Source: Cellvibrionales bacterium UBA2034
Lineage (GTDB): Bacteria; Pseudomonadota; Gammaproteobacteria; Pseudomonadales; UBA7239
Assembly: GCA_002333095.1 (NCBI GenBank)
Contig: DDBK01000142.1
Coordinates: 899-7,018 of the forward strand
DNA length: 6,120 bases
Direction: 5' to 3'
In this document: piece after piece, positions 1 through 5,997 of the stretch
How the letters are laid out: every line of letters begins with the position of its first letter
Position numbering within the stretch: position 1 is the stretch's first letter
The notes under the pieces: generated by a model
What the model saw: only the letters and a program-made list of their open reading frames with translations
Databases searched by the model: none
What the model was told of the DNA's origin: nothing
Position numbers and translations under genes: made by a program

Positions 1-133
1 CCGTGAGTTCCCCGGAGCGGCGTTCAACCGTCACGCCGGGATAATTGGCGACCTTGGCGCGCGCGCCGGTCAGGCGGTTGAACAGGGAGGTCTTGCCGCA
101 GTTGGGGTTGCCGACCAGTGCAAAGCGGATCAT
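1..133 (-). CDS. feoB: FeoB ferrous iron transporter, N-terminal fragment (cut by window edge)
   Basis: FeoB is the inner-membrane Fe(II) importer, with an N-terminal cytoplasmic G-protein domain followed by a polytopic membrane domain. Only the first 44 codons are here; the gene continues past base 1. The visible part starts [19 protein letters not shown] and carries the G1/P-loop motif GNPNCGKT at residues 8-15. The segment NYPGVTVE (about residues 30-37) is typical of the FeoB switch I/G2 region. The ATG at 133-131 overlaps the feoA stop codon (132-130) as ATGA, which implies translational coupling and shared transcription with feoA. The G1 sequence and the feoA neighbour make FeoB much more likely than another small GTPase. 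Confidence 0.93.
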   Translation of the reverse strand, partial: MIRFALVGNPNCGKTSLFNRLTGARAKVANYPGVTVERRSGELT

Positions 134-414
134 GGCTCGCCCTCCATCTTTTCCACGAGGATCTTGGCCGCTTCTGCGCGGCGCAAGGCGAACTTGGTGC
201 CGTTGACCTGCACAGCCAACGGGTCATGCCCCAGCAGGCCGAAGCCGATCACCGACAGCTGGCTGCCGGGCAGGAAGCCGAGTTCTTTCAGGCGCAGGGT
301 CACTTGTTCGTCTTGCGCGCCGAAACGCGGCTGGGCGACCAGATCCACAATACGCAGTCGGTCACCCTTCTGGCAGAGGTCTAGGGAGAGGGCAGTGGTG
401 GGCGATTGTGTCAT
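130..414 (-). CDS. feoA: FeoA, ferrous iron transport accessory protein
   Basis: FeoA is a small cytoplasmic SH3-like protein needed for full FeoB activity. This 94-residue protein has the family hallmarks: a segment reading [16 protein letters not shown] (about residues 41-56), then [11 protein letters not shown] and an [12 protein letters not shown] stretch near the C-terminus. The length is somewhat above the usual 75-85 residues because of an N-terminal extension of about ten residues. The start is the ATG at 414-412. No strong Shine-Dalgarno sequence is seen ahead of it. It is the first gene of feoAB; its stop codon overlaps the feoB start. A Fur-box-like palindrome lies 21 bases upstream of the start codon, so repression by Fe(II)-Fur is the likely control. 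The role is assigned by family; the regulation is inferred. Confidence 0.92.
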   Translation of the reverse strand: MTQSPTTALSLDLCQKGDRLRIVDLVAQPRFGAQDEQVTLRLKELGFLPGSQLSVIGFGLLGHDPLAVQVNGTKFALRRAEAAKILVEKMEGEP

Positions 415-435
415 GGTTGTCTGGAGGGCTATCTA

Positions 436-454
436 AATGAGATTGATTGTCATC
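436..454. promoter_or_regulatory. Candidate Fur box upstream of feoAB
   Basis: The 19 bases AATGAGATTGATTGTCATC form an imperfect inverted repeat centred on base 445, with six of nine arm positions pairing. They fit the gammaproteobacterial Fur-box pattern AATGAGAAT-ATT-TCATT with about two mismatches outside variable positions. The site lies 21 bases upstream of the feoA ATG and about 95 bases upstream of the coq7 ATG on the other strand. This is where a repressor of feoAB is expected to bind. No convincing -10/-35 pair could be fixed nearby. The match is seen; binding by Fur is inferred from family knowledge that feo operons are commonly Fur-repressed. Confidence 0.65.
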
Positions 455-548
455 TATGGTACGGGATTACAGCCCCTGCGTCTTGATGCAGCGCAAGAAT
501 AAAAAAGGCTTAAACTGTGACCAGTCAATACGCAAGGCAGGGATCCCG

Positions 549-1205
549 ATGTCGCACTATCCAACAGAACGCCAACTCACCGGCATCGACCACGTGTTGA
601 TGACGGCGGATCGCGCGTTGCGCACGCTGACGGGCAACACGCAACCGGCTTTGCGCCAGTCGCCAGCATTGCAGGAAGCGGATTGCTCCCTGACAGTCGA
701 TGAAAAAAAACTCGCGTGCGGTTTGATGCGTGTAAACCACACCGGTGAAGTGTGTGCACAGGCGTTGTACCAAGGGCAGGCATTGACTGCAAAATTGCCA
801 CAGGTGCGCGCCGATATGGAACGCGCGGCCGATGAAGAAATTGACCACCTCGCGTGGTGTGAAGAACGTGTCAAACAACTGGGCGGCCATTTGTCTGTGC
901 TGAATCCGTTGTGGTACGGCATGTCATTCGGTCTGGGCGCAGCAGCGGGATTGATCAGCGATAAAGTCAGCCTCGGTTTTGTCTCCGCGATTGAAGACCA
1001 GGTGTGTGAACATCTGGAAGAGCATTTGCAAACCTTGCCAGTTCACGATGAAAAAAGTCGTGTGATTGTCGAGAAAATGTTGCAGGACGAAGCGCACCAC
1101 AGCCACGCTGCATTGGCAGCCGGTGGCGTGCAGTTTCCGCAACCGGTCAAAAAAGGTATGACGCTGGTGTCGCGTCTGATGACAAAAACCAGCCGGTATA
1201 TTTAA
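549..1205 (+). CDS. coq7: Coq7, diiron 2-polyprenyl-3-methyl-6-methoxy-1,4-benzoquinol hydroxylase
   Basis: Coq7 carries out the last ring hydroxylation of ubiquinone synthesis, forming demethylubiquinol, which UbiG then O-methylates. It is the diiron counterpart of the flavin enzyme UbiF and is peripherally membrane bound. The 218-residue protein shows all six expected diiron ligands: E67 (in [12 protein letters not shown]), E97 and H100 (DEEIDH), E149 ([10 protein letters not shown]), and E181 and H184 (EAHH). The spacing between the first four matches the eukaryotic enzyme. The open frame runs upstream to a TTG at 447, but the ATG at 549 is preferred. It gives the family length, has an AGGGA-type ribosome site at 539-543, and leaves the Fur-box region non-coding. 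The gene is divergent from feoAB. A GGDEF gene follows after 56 bases. Confidence 0.95.
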   Translation: MSHYPTERQLTGIDHVLMTADRALRTLTGNTQPALRQSPALQEADCSLTVDEKKLACGLMRVNHTGEVCAQALYQGQALTAKLPQVRADMERAADEEIDHLAWCEERVKQLGGHLSVLNPLWYGMSFGLGAAAGLISDKVSLGFVSAIEDQVCEHLEEHLQTLPVHDEKSRVIVEKMLQDEAHHSHAALAAGGVQFPQPVKKGMTLVSRLMTKTSRYI

Positions 1206-1258
1206 GTTAAAGAAAGCAAGATAAAAAAACCAAGATAAAAATAACAAGATCGGGATAG
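1203..1258 (+). repeat. 14-base degenerate tandem repeat between coq7 and the GGDEF gene
   Basis: Units with a 14-base period start at 1217 (CAAGATAAAAAAAC), 1231 (CAAGATAAAAATAA) and 1245 (CAAGATCGGGATAG). A weaker unit at 1203 (10 of 14 identical to the first) overlaps the coq7 stop codon. The last unit runs into the ribosome binding site (GGGATAGG, 1252-1259) of the next gene. The block fills almost the whole 56-base gap. The very A-rich strand should be unstructured, which could favour ribosome loading; that role is inferred. Confidence 0.6.
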
Positions 1259-1261
1259 GTC

Positions 1262-2419
1262 ATGAAGCCAGGCAAGGGATTTTCAAACTGGATAGACAGG
1301 CTGGTCAGCCCCGCTTACGCGGCGGACCAGGAAATTTTGTACAAGGCGCGTATCCTGGCCAGTATTGTCTGGGTCTATGTGATTTTATTGCTGCTCACCA
1401 GTGGCTATCTGTTTTTTCTTGCGCCCATTCCATTTTCCAGCGCTGTGTTCTCTTCGCTGCTGTTGTTGGTCATGGCGGTTGGTTACGCCCATGTGTTGCG
1501 AGAAATGAAATCAGGCAAAGCGTATGAGCGCTGCATAGACAGGGTGGTGTTTTTTACGTTTGCCGGTGTGGTGGCGGGCATTGCCACGTCAGGCGGGCCG
1601 CTGGAAGCGCCATGCACGCCGTTTCTTGTGGTACCGATTATCCTGGCGTTTGCACTGGGTACGCGTAATAGCGGCGTGAAATGGTCATTCATCACATTGG
1701 TGACCCACATTGCCATGATAGGGATTAATGAGTGGCTGATAAAATTTCCGCAGTTTCTCGACGCGGGCAATATGCTGACGTATCACATCTTGCACTGGAT
1801 TGTGGCTTATCTGGCGATCATCTTTCTGATGATGATATTTTCAGCCATCACCTATCGCCTCAAGCGTGAACGTGATGAAGAACGCGACCGTTATGCCTAT
1901 CTTGCGGCGCATGATCCGTTGACCGGATTGGCGAACCGCTCCATGTTTGACAGCCAGTTAACGCGCGCATTGGCCAATTGCGACCGCAACAGCAACATTG
2001 TCGGGCTGATGATGATTGACCTGGACGGCTTCAAACCCGTGAATGACCAGTACGGCCACGATGCAGGTGACCACGTGTTGCGAACCATTGCCGAGCGTTT
2101 ACAAAACCTGTTGCGCAAGACGGATACCATTGCCCGCATGGGCGGCGATGAATTTGCCGTGATACTCGAAAATGTGATGACGCCGCCTGGCGTGGGCATT
2201 GTAGCCGAGCGTGTCATTGCCGAAATCAACCGGCCGTATGAAGGTTTGCCGCCAGATGTGAAAATTGGCGCGAGTATCGGGATCGTGATGTATCCCGACC
2301 ACACGCAAGATGAAGAAAAATTGCGTGTGTTTGCTGACCGCGCCATGTACGCCGCCAAGGCCGAGCACAATTGTTACCGGGTGTTTTCACCTGAGATGGA
2401 AAGCCCGGTTACAGATTAA
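1262..2419 (+). CDS. Membrane-anchored diguanylate cyclase (GGDEF domain)
   Basis: This protein is predicted to make the second messenger c-di-GMP from two GTP at the inner-membrane face. It has 385 residues. The N-terminal half (about 29-200) holds roughly six hydrophobic segments (near 31-53, 59-78, 95-111, 121-135, 148-165 and 178-198), a membrane sensor module I cannot place in a named family. A short charged linker (RLKRERDEERDR, 199-210) leads to the GGDEF domain. That domain has DPLTGLANR at 218-226, the metal/substrate segment IDLDGFK at 262-268, and an intact GGDEF active site at 294-298. An RxxD product-inhibition site (R285, D288) sits five residues before it, so the enzyme should be active and feedback inhibited. 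There is no EAL domain. The start ATG has GGATAGG just upstream. Its signal is unknown. Confidence 0.93.
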   Translation: MKPGKGFSNWIDRLVSPAYAADQEILYKARILASIVWVYVILLLLTSGYLFFLAPIPFSSAVFSSLLLLVMAVGYAHVLREMKSGKAYERCIDRVVFFTFAGVVAGIATSGGPLEAPCTPFLVVPIILAFALGTRNSGVKWSFITLVTHIAMIGINEWLIKFPQFLDAGNMLTYHILHWIVAYLAIIFLMMIFSAITYRLKRERDEERDRYAYLAAHDPLTGLANRSMFDSQLTRALANCDRNSNIVGLMMIDLDGFKPVNDQYGHDAGDHVLRTIAERLQNLLRKTDTIARMGGDEFAVILENVMTPPGVGIVAERVIAEINRPYEGLPPDVKIGASIGIVMYPDHTQDEEKLRVFADRAMYAAKAEHNCYRVFSPEMESPVTD

Positions 2420-2433
2420 TCTTTTTACAAAAT

Positions 2434-2450
2434 AATCCCGCTGCAGGATT
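2434..2450. terminator. Possible weak bidirectional terminator hairpin between convergent genes
   Basis: AATCC (2434-2438) and GGATT (2446-2450) can pair around a 7-base loop, followed by TTT on the plus strand and ATTTTG on the minus strand. The site lies in the 31-base gap between the convergent GGDEF and TPR genes, where a shared terminator would be expected. The 5-base-pair stem and short T runs are weak, so this rests mainly on position. Confidence 0.3.
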
Positions 2451-3110
2451 TTACAATTCTTCCTGTGCTGTTTTCAGCATCACGGACATTTTGCTGCGAC
2501 GGCCTTGCTGGAATAACGGGCGTTGGCCGTTATCCGGAATGGCCAGCCCCTTCTGCAACATATCTACTGCTTCTTTCCAGCGTTTTTGTGTGATGAGAAA
2601 ATCGGCATAAAAATAATGCGCATCCAGATCCTGCGGGCCGATGGCCAATCCTTTTTTCAGCATCTCTTCGGCTGTTTTGTCATTACCAAAACCGACGGGC
2701 CAACCCGGCACCTGGTAATAGAGTGAACCCGCGCTGGTGTACGCTGCGCCATCCAGGGCTTTTGGGTCGATGGCGATGGATTGTTCAAACAAACTTTTGG
2801 CTGTCTTGCATTCGCCCAGTGCGCCCAGACCGCCTTTTGCGCCAGCATAAGTGGCATGGATGATACCTTCCCAGATTAAAGCAGGTGCATTGCCGGGATG
2901 GGCAGCATTGACGGCTTTTGCTTGCGTGATCAATGCTTCCAGTGGTTTCACCTGTTCTTCTTTTTTCAGCGTGAAGTTGACGCGATCCCATTCATTCTGC
3001 AGGGCAGTAACATCCGCAGCGGCATCAGCCCATGCAGGAGACACAACGGCAAATGCCAGCGTGAGGGCAGAAAAAAAGACAGATATTTTCTTCATGGGGA
3101 TGTTCTTCAT
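2451..3110 (-). CDS. Exported TPR-like protein of unknown function
   Basis: The 219-residue protein starts with a Sec-type signal peptide: basic residues K7-K8, a hydrophobic core near 11-23, and a probable cleavage after AWA at residues 26-28 (before D29). The mature part is mainly helical and resembles tetratricopeptide repeats. Examples are AKSLFEQSIAIDPKALDGA (104-122) and the pair AEEMLKKGLAIGPQDLDAH and WKEAVDMLQKGLAI (147-191). It probably acts in the periplasm as a protein-interaction scaffold; no substrate or partner can be named. Two in-frame ATGs exist (3110 and 3095) because of a 15-base duplication. The first is chosen because a GGAG (3123-3120) lies nine bases upstream of it. 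It is the last gene of a three-gene minus-strand cluster, 24 bases after the ydcH-like gene. I do not recognise a named family. Confidence 0.85.
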   Translation of the reverse strand: MKNIPMKKISVFFSALTLAFAVVSPAWADAAADVTALQNEWDRVNFTLKKEEQVKPLEALITQAKAVNAAHPGNAPALIWEGIIHATYAGAKGGLGALGECKTAKSLFEQSIAIDPKALDGAAYTSAGSLYYQVPGWPVGFGNDKTAEEMLKKGLAIGPQDLDAHYFYADFLITQKRWKEAVDMLQKGLAIPDNGQRPLFQQGRRSKMSVMLKTAQEEL

Positions 3111-3120
3111 GGGGATGTTC
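3088..3120 (-). repeat. 15-base tandem duplication across the start of the TPR gene
   Basis: Two perfect copies of a 15-base unit (3088-3102 and 3103-3117, plus three further matching bases to 3120) contain, on the minus strand, CATCCCCATGAAGAA. Each copy carries an ATG AAG start, giving the N-terminus MKNIPMKK. Because the unit is a multiple of three it stays in frame. Only the outer ATG (3110) is well spaced from the GGAG ribosome site. Confidence 0.85.
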
Positions 3121-3134
3121 TCCGGGAGGGAAGG

Positions 3135-3329
3135 TCAGGCATCGAGATCGGGAATCAACCGGCTTTCAATGCGTACGATGGTGTCTTTCAGCCACAGCTT
3201 GCGCTTTTTCAGGCGCTGCAACAGCAACTGGTCAAAATACGGTTTTTCTTGCAAACAGGTAATCTCATTGTCGAGCAACCGGTGCTCTTCGCGTAAGCGC
3301 TGCAGTGTAATGGTGAGATCTTCTTCCAT
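3135..3329 (-). CDS. YdcH/DUF465 family small protein
   Basis: This 64-residue charged, helical protein matches the YdcH (DUF465) family. It has the N-terminal LREEHRLLDNEI (12-23) and the diagnostic LQRLKKRKLWLKD (37-49), with a likely coiled coil across both. Family members are about 55-80 residues long and widespread in proteobacteria, and their molecular role is not established. The start ATG (3329-3327) follows the fieF-like stop codon after ten bases, and a TGAGAA across that stop may serve as the ribosome site. The gene therefore looks co-transcribed with the gene before it and the TPR gene after it. No signal peptide or membrane segment is seen, so a cytoplasmic location is expected. 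Confidence 0.87.
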   Translation of the reverse strand: MEEDLTITLQRLREEHRLLDNEITCLQEKPYFDQLLLQRLKKRKLWLKDTIVRIESRLIPDLDA

Positions 3330-3339
3330 CGCGAAATTC

Positions 3340-4245
3340 TCAGACAGGATCGGTATGGATCAGTACATCGGCGTTCGGGAAACGCGCCTGGATGGCCTGT
3401 TCAATTTCTTCTGTGATGGCATGCGCTTGCAACAGCGAAATATGTTTATCGATTTCAATGTGCAGTTGCACAAACATAATATGCCCCGCCTGGCGTGTGC
3501 GCAGTTGGTGATGGCCGCGCACGTCAGGGTTTTCCTCCACAATCTTGTCCACCACTTGCCAGACTTCCGGGCCGAGCTCTTCATCCAGCAACAGGCGAAG
3601 TGATTTGGCGCCAATCTGCCAGGCGCTGTGCACAATAAAAGCGGCGATGATAATGCCGAGGCCAGCATCGACGTGTTTGAAGCCCCACTGCGCGAGCAAC
3701 AACGCAACAATAATACTGGCGTTGGCCAATATGTCGCTGAAATAGTGCAGGGAGTCTGCCTCGATGGCATTGGATTGTGTTTTCCTCACAACATGCTTCT
3801 GTAAAAACACCAGCGCTATGGTCAGCACGAGTGAAATTCCCATCACGATGAGGCCTATGTCGGTATGCGTCACCACGTGTGGGTTAAGGATATTGTCGAT
3901 GGCATGCAGGAACAGGAAACCGGCCGATCCGGCGATGAATGCCGCTTGTGCCAACCCGGCCACTGCTTCTGCTTTGCCGTGGCCGAAGCGATGGTCTTCG
4001 TCAGCGGGTGTCATGGCGTAGCGCACAGCAAAAAAATTCATCACCGATACCAGGCTGTCCATGGTGGAATCCACCAGAGACGCCAGCAAGCTGACAGAGC
4101 CACTCATCAACCAGGCCGCCAGTTTCAGTGTGATCAGCGTCATGGCGACGATCACCGCTGCGGTACTGGCCAGTTTCATCAGGCGCTGGTTTTCCGCGCT
4201 GACATTGATGGCTGTGCCGTTCTTTGTGTGGCCAGTGTTTTGCAT
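3340..4245 (-). CDS. fieF: FieF-like cation diffusion facilitator (Fe(II)/Zn(II) efflux)
   Basis: This is an inner-membrane metal/proton antiporter predicted to export divalent cations, most like E. coli FieF (YiiP). Numbered from the ATG at 4245 it has 301 residues; FieF has 300. The transport site is complete: D59 and D63 in LVDSTMDSL (second helix) and H167 and D171 in LHYFSDI (fifth helix), with the same 104-residue spacing as in FieF. Other hallmarks are ADEDHRFGHGKAEA (81-94), RTRQAG in the cytoplasmic domain, and the C-terminal VLIHTDP. About six helices are followed by a cytoplasmic domain. The open frame also reaches an ATG at 4341, giving 333 residues. The shorter form is preferred for its length and because 4341 leaves only 23 bases to the divergent gene, but neither start has a clear ribosome site. 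Fe versus Zn preference cannot be read from the sequence. Confidence 0.9.
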   Translation of the reverse strand: MQNTGHTKNGTAINVSAENQRLMKLASTAAVIVAMTLITLKLAAWLMSGSVSLLASLVDSTMDSLVSVMNFFAVRYAMTPADEDHRFGHGKAEAVAGLAQAAFIAGSAGFLFLHAIDNILNPHVVTHTDIGLIVMGISLVLTIALVFLQKHVVRKTQSNAIEADSLHYFSDILANASIIVALLLAQWGFKHVDAGLGIIIAAFIVHSAWQIGAKSLRLLLDEELGPEVWQVVDKIVEENPDVRGHHQLRTRQAGHIMFVQLHIEIDKHISLLQAHAITEEIEQAIQARFPNADVLIHTDPV

Positions 4246-4364
4246 TTCAGAAAAATCTGTTGCGGCGGGCAGGCCATCAGCATAAACCTGCAACAGCCTG
4301 ACTTGCAAAGCCGGATGAAGAAATCCATGATTCGCCTTCATTTTTATGGAAGCCGCTGCCCGTC

Positions 4365-5318
4365 ATGACTGCATCAAGAACCATTCTCGTCACCGGCGCC
4401 TTTGGCAATCTCGGCCAGATGGTGTTGGCTGAATTAAAGCAACGAGGTCACCGCGTGTTGGCGATGGATCTCGACAACCCCGGCAATCGCCAGCTGGCCA
4501 ACACACTCAAGCCGTTGTACGACGAACTGGCATGGGGTGACTTGCGCACCGTGGACTTCAAGCCGTTGTTGCAGGGTTGCATTGCGGTGATCCATCTGGC
4601 GGCAGTGCTGCCGCCGGTGACAGAGCGTGCGCCTGAACTGGCGTACGACATCAACGTCAAAGCCACGTTGCGCCTGATCGCCGATATTGAAGAGCGTATC
4701 AACAAGCCGTTGCTGGTTTACCCGTCGTCGGTCACTGTATTCGGTATGCCGGAGCCGTCCACCCGTCTGATGCAAGCGGGCGACGCTGTAGCGCCCAGCG
4801 ACAATTACACCCGCCACAAAGTGGAAGTCGAGCAGCAGCTCGCAGCCAGCAATATTCCGTGGTCTGTGTTGCGTGTCGGGGTGTCGGTGGATTCGCGCAC
4901 GCTGGGGGCTGATCTCCAGATGATACGCAAGCTGTTCCAGGTGGCGCCAGATAACCCGCTGGAGTACGTGCATCCCTGTGATGTGGCGACTGCAATGGCC
5001 AACGCCATCAACAATCCGAGGGCTGTGGGCAAGGTGTTGTTGCTCGGCGGGGGTGGCGATTGCCGTGTCACCCAGCACCAGTTCCTCAGCGCAGCCATCA
5101 ATGCCCTCGGTATCGAACTGCCCCGCGACATGCTGGGTCACGAGCGTTACTACACGTCGTGGATGGATACAGCAGAGGCACAGGACATCCTGCAATTCCA
5201 GCACCACCGCTTCGCGGACTACCAGCAGGACATGCGCCAGCGCTTGCGTTGGGTGCGGTTATTGACGGCGCCACTGGCGCCGCTGGTGCTGTGGATCATG
5301 CGCCGCCTCCTGAAATAG
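4365..5318 (+). CDS. NAD-dependent epimerase/dehydratase (extended SDR family)
   Basis: The 317-residue protein has a Rossmann fold start, TGAFGNLG, with the glycines of GxxGxxG at 11, 14 and 17. An acidic D35 at the end of the second strand suggests NAD(H) over NADP(H). It also has HLAA at 77-80, a serine pair S121-S122 in VYPSSVTVFG, and the catalytic YxxxK (Y148, K152). Together these mark an intact extended short-chain dehydrogenase, of the type that acts on nucleotide sugars or 3-beta-hydroxysteroid-like substrates; the substrate cannot be named. The last 19 residues (LLTAPLAPLVLWIMRRLLK) are hydrophobic and then basic, which could be a membrane-associating tail. The start ATG has only a distant GGAAG (4348-4352). 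It is divergent from the fieF-like gene and is followed by a 192-base leader before aroQ. Confidence 0.85.
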   Translation: MTASRTILVTGAFGNLGQMVLAELKQRGHRVLAMDLDNPGNRQLANTLKPLYDELAWGDLRTVDFKPLLQGCIAVIHLAAVLPPVTERAPELAYDINVKATLRLIADIEERINKPLLVYPSSVTVFGMPEPSTRLMQAGDAVAPSDNYTRHKVEVEQQLAASNIPWSVLRVGVSVDSRTLGADLQMIRKLFQVAPDNPLEYVHPCDVATAMANAINNPRAVGKVLLLGGGGDCRVTQHQFLSAAINALGIELPRDMLGHERYYTSWMDTAEAQDILQFQHHRFADYQQDMRQRLRWVRLLTAPLAPLVLWIMRRLLK

Positions 5319-5319
5319 T

Positions 5320-5389
5320 CCCCGGGCCGGGGCAGACAAGCCCGGCATACGCACCAACTTGCAGCGAATTGCAGACATTCGCGGCAATT
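5320..5389 (+). other. Overlapping alternative hairpins in the leader before aroQ
   Basis: Just after the epimerase stop, CCCC (5320-5323) can pair with GGGG (5329-5332), or GCCGGG (5326-5331) with CCCGGC (5341-5346); the two share bases and exclude each other. Further on, GCGAAT (5364-5369) can pair with ATTCGC (5377-5382), or AATTGC (5367-5372) with GCAATT (5384-5389), again exclusive. No T-tract follows, so none is a standard terminator. They are seen as complementary sequence only; a regulatory role is conjecture. Confidence 0.35.
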
Positions 5390-5459
5390 GGGCGCTATTG
5401 TGCATGGACAGGCCTGCTGCCTTGCGGCAAACTGCGCCCATCGCGGTCAAAACGCCCGC

Positions 5460-5496
5460 TCAACCAAGATGCATCAACCAAGACCATCAACCAAGA
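5460..5496 (+). repeat. Threefold TCAACCAAGA repeat just upstream of aroQ
   Basis: TCAACCAAGA occurs at 5460-5469, 5474-5483 and 5487-5496, with periods of 14 and 13 bases. The array ends directly before the aroQ ribosome binding site (AAGGA, 5500-5504) and start codon (5511). The A/C-rich strand should be single-stranded in the mRNA. Any effect on translation is inferred. Confidence 0.75.
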
Positions 5497-5510
5497 CACA
5501 AGGATCTGCC

Positions 5511-5954
5511 ATGGCCACCCTGCTGGTGTTACACGGCCCCAACCTGAATCTGCTAGGCACTCGCGAGCCGGATCTGTACGGCGCGGACACCCTCGACAGC
5601 ATCAACGCGCAACTCACCGCGCTGGCGCTGGCTGCTGGCCATCACCTGCAAGTGCTGCAGAGCAATGCGGAATACGAACTGATCGGCCGCATCCATGATG
5701 CCCGCCGTGAAGGCGTCGATTTCATCATTTTCAATCCGGCGGCGTTCACGCACACGAGTGTGGCGCTGCGCGATGCGTTGCTGGCGGTGGGAATCCCGTT
5801 TATCGAAGTGCACCTGTCCAACGTGCACCAGCGTGAAGAGTTTCGCCAGCATTCATTTTTTTCCGATATCGCGGAAGGGGTGATCTGTGGGCTGGGTGCT
5901 GTGGGGTATACATTGGCGCTGCAGGCTGCCATCCAGAAACTGGCGGCACAATAA
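5511..5954 (+). CDS. aroQ: Type II 3-dehydroquinate dehydratase
   Basis: AroQ catalyses the third step of the shikimate pathway, 3-dehydroquinate to 3-dehydroshikimate, as a cytoplasmic dodecamer. The 147-residue length is typical of type II enzymes. All the key residues are present: [13 protein letters not shown] near the N-terminus with R18, the lid tyrosine Y23 (DLYG), N75 in [10 protein letters not shown], the catalytic base partner H81, H101 in EVHLSNVH, and R112 in FRQHS. N75, H81, H101 and R112 fall at the same numbers as in the well-studied mycobacterial enzyme. The ATG has AAGGA at 5500-5504, six bases upstream. The next gene, accB, begins 43 bases downstream, the aroQ-accB order common in gammaproteobacteria, so the two are probably co-transcribed. 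Confidence 0.97.
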   Translation: MATLLVLHGPNLNLLGTREPDLYGADTLDSINAQLTALALAAGHHLQVLQSNAEYELIGRIHDARREGVDFIIFNPAAFTHTSVALRDALLAVGIPFIEVHLSNVHQREEFRQHSFFSDIAEGVICGLGAVGYTLALQAAIQKLAAQ

Positions 5955-5997
5955 CTTTCTAATTTTTTAAAAGTTTTTTCGAGGGCAAGTGATCACT

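Noticed and set aside
467..516. Possible sigma-70 promoter elements for coq7 (TTACAG, TTGATG, TAAACT)
   Set aside because: No -35/-10 pair with acceptable match and 16-18 base spacing could be assembled, so no promoter is called.
447..548. In-frame upstream extension of coq7 to a TTG at 447, adding 34 residues
   Set aside because: The extension has no family counterpart, overlaps the Fur-box candidate, and the ATG at 549 has its own ribosome site and gives the normal Coq7 N-terminus.
2851..3603. 250-codon plus-strand open frame across the TPR, ydcH and fieF genes
   Set aside because: It crosses three convincing minus-strand genes, and its product is rich in Ser, Cys and Phe with no recognisable domain.
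4434..5207. 257-codon open frame on the minus strand inside the epimerase gene
   Set aside because: It lies fully antisense to a well-supported SDR gene, its product is rich in His, Arg, Gln and Val without any domain pattern, and such frames are common opposite GC-rich genes.
5060..5698. 212-codon plus-strand frame spanning the epimerase end, the leader and the aroQ start
   Set aside because: It overlaps two well-supported genes in another frame, and its product is Pro/Arg/His-rich low-complexity sequence.
5953..5979. Hairpin-like AACTTT/AAAGTT with T-run between aroQ and accB
   Set aside because: The stem is only A/T-rich with one G-C pair and an 11-base loop, too weak to call a terminator; aroQ and accB are more likely co-transcribed.
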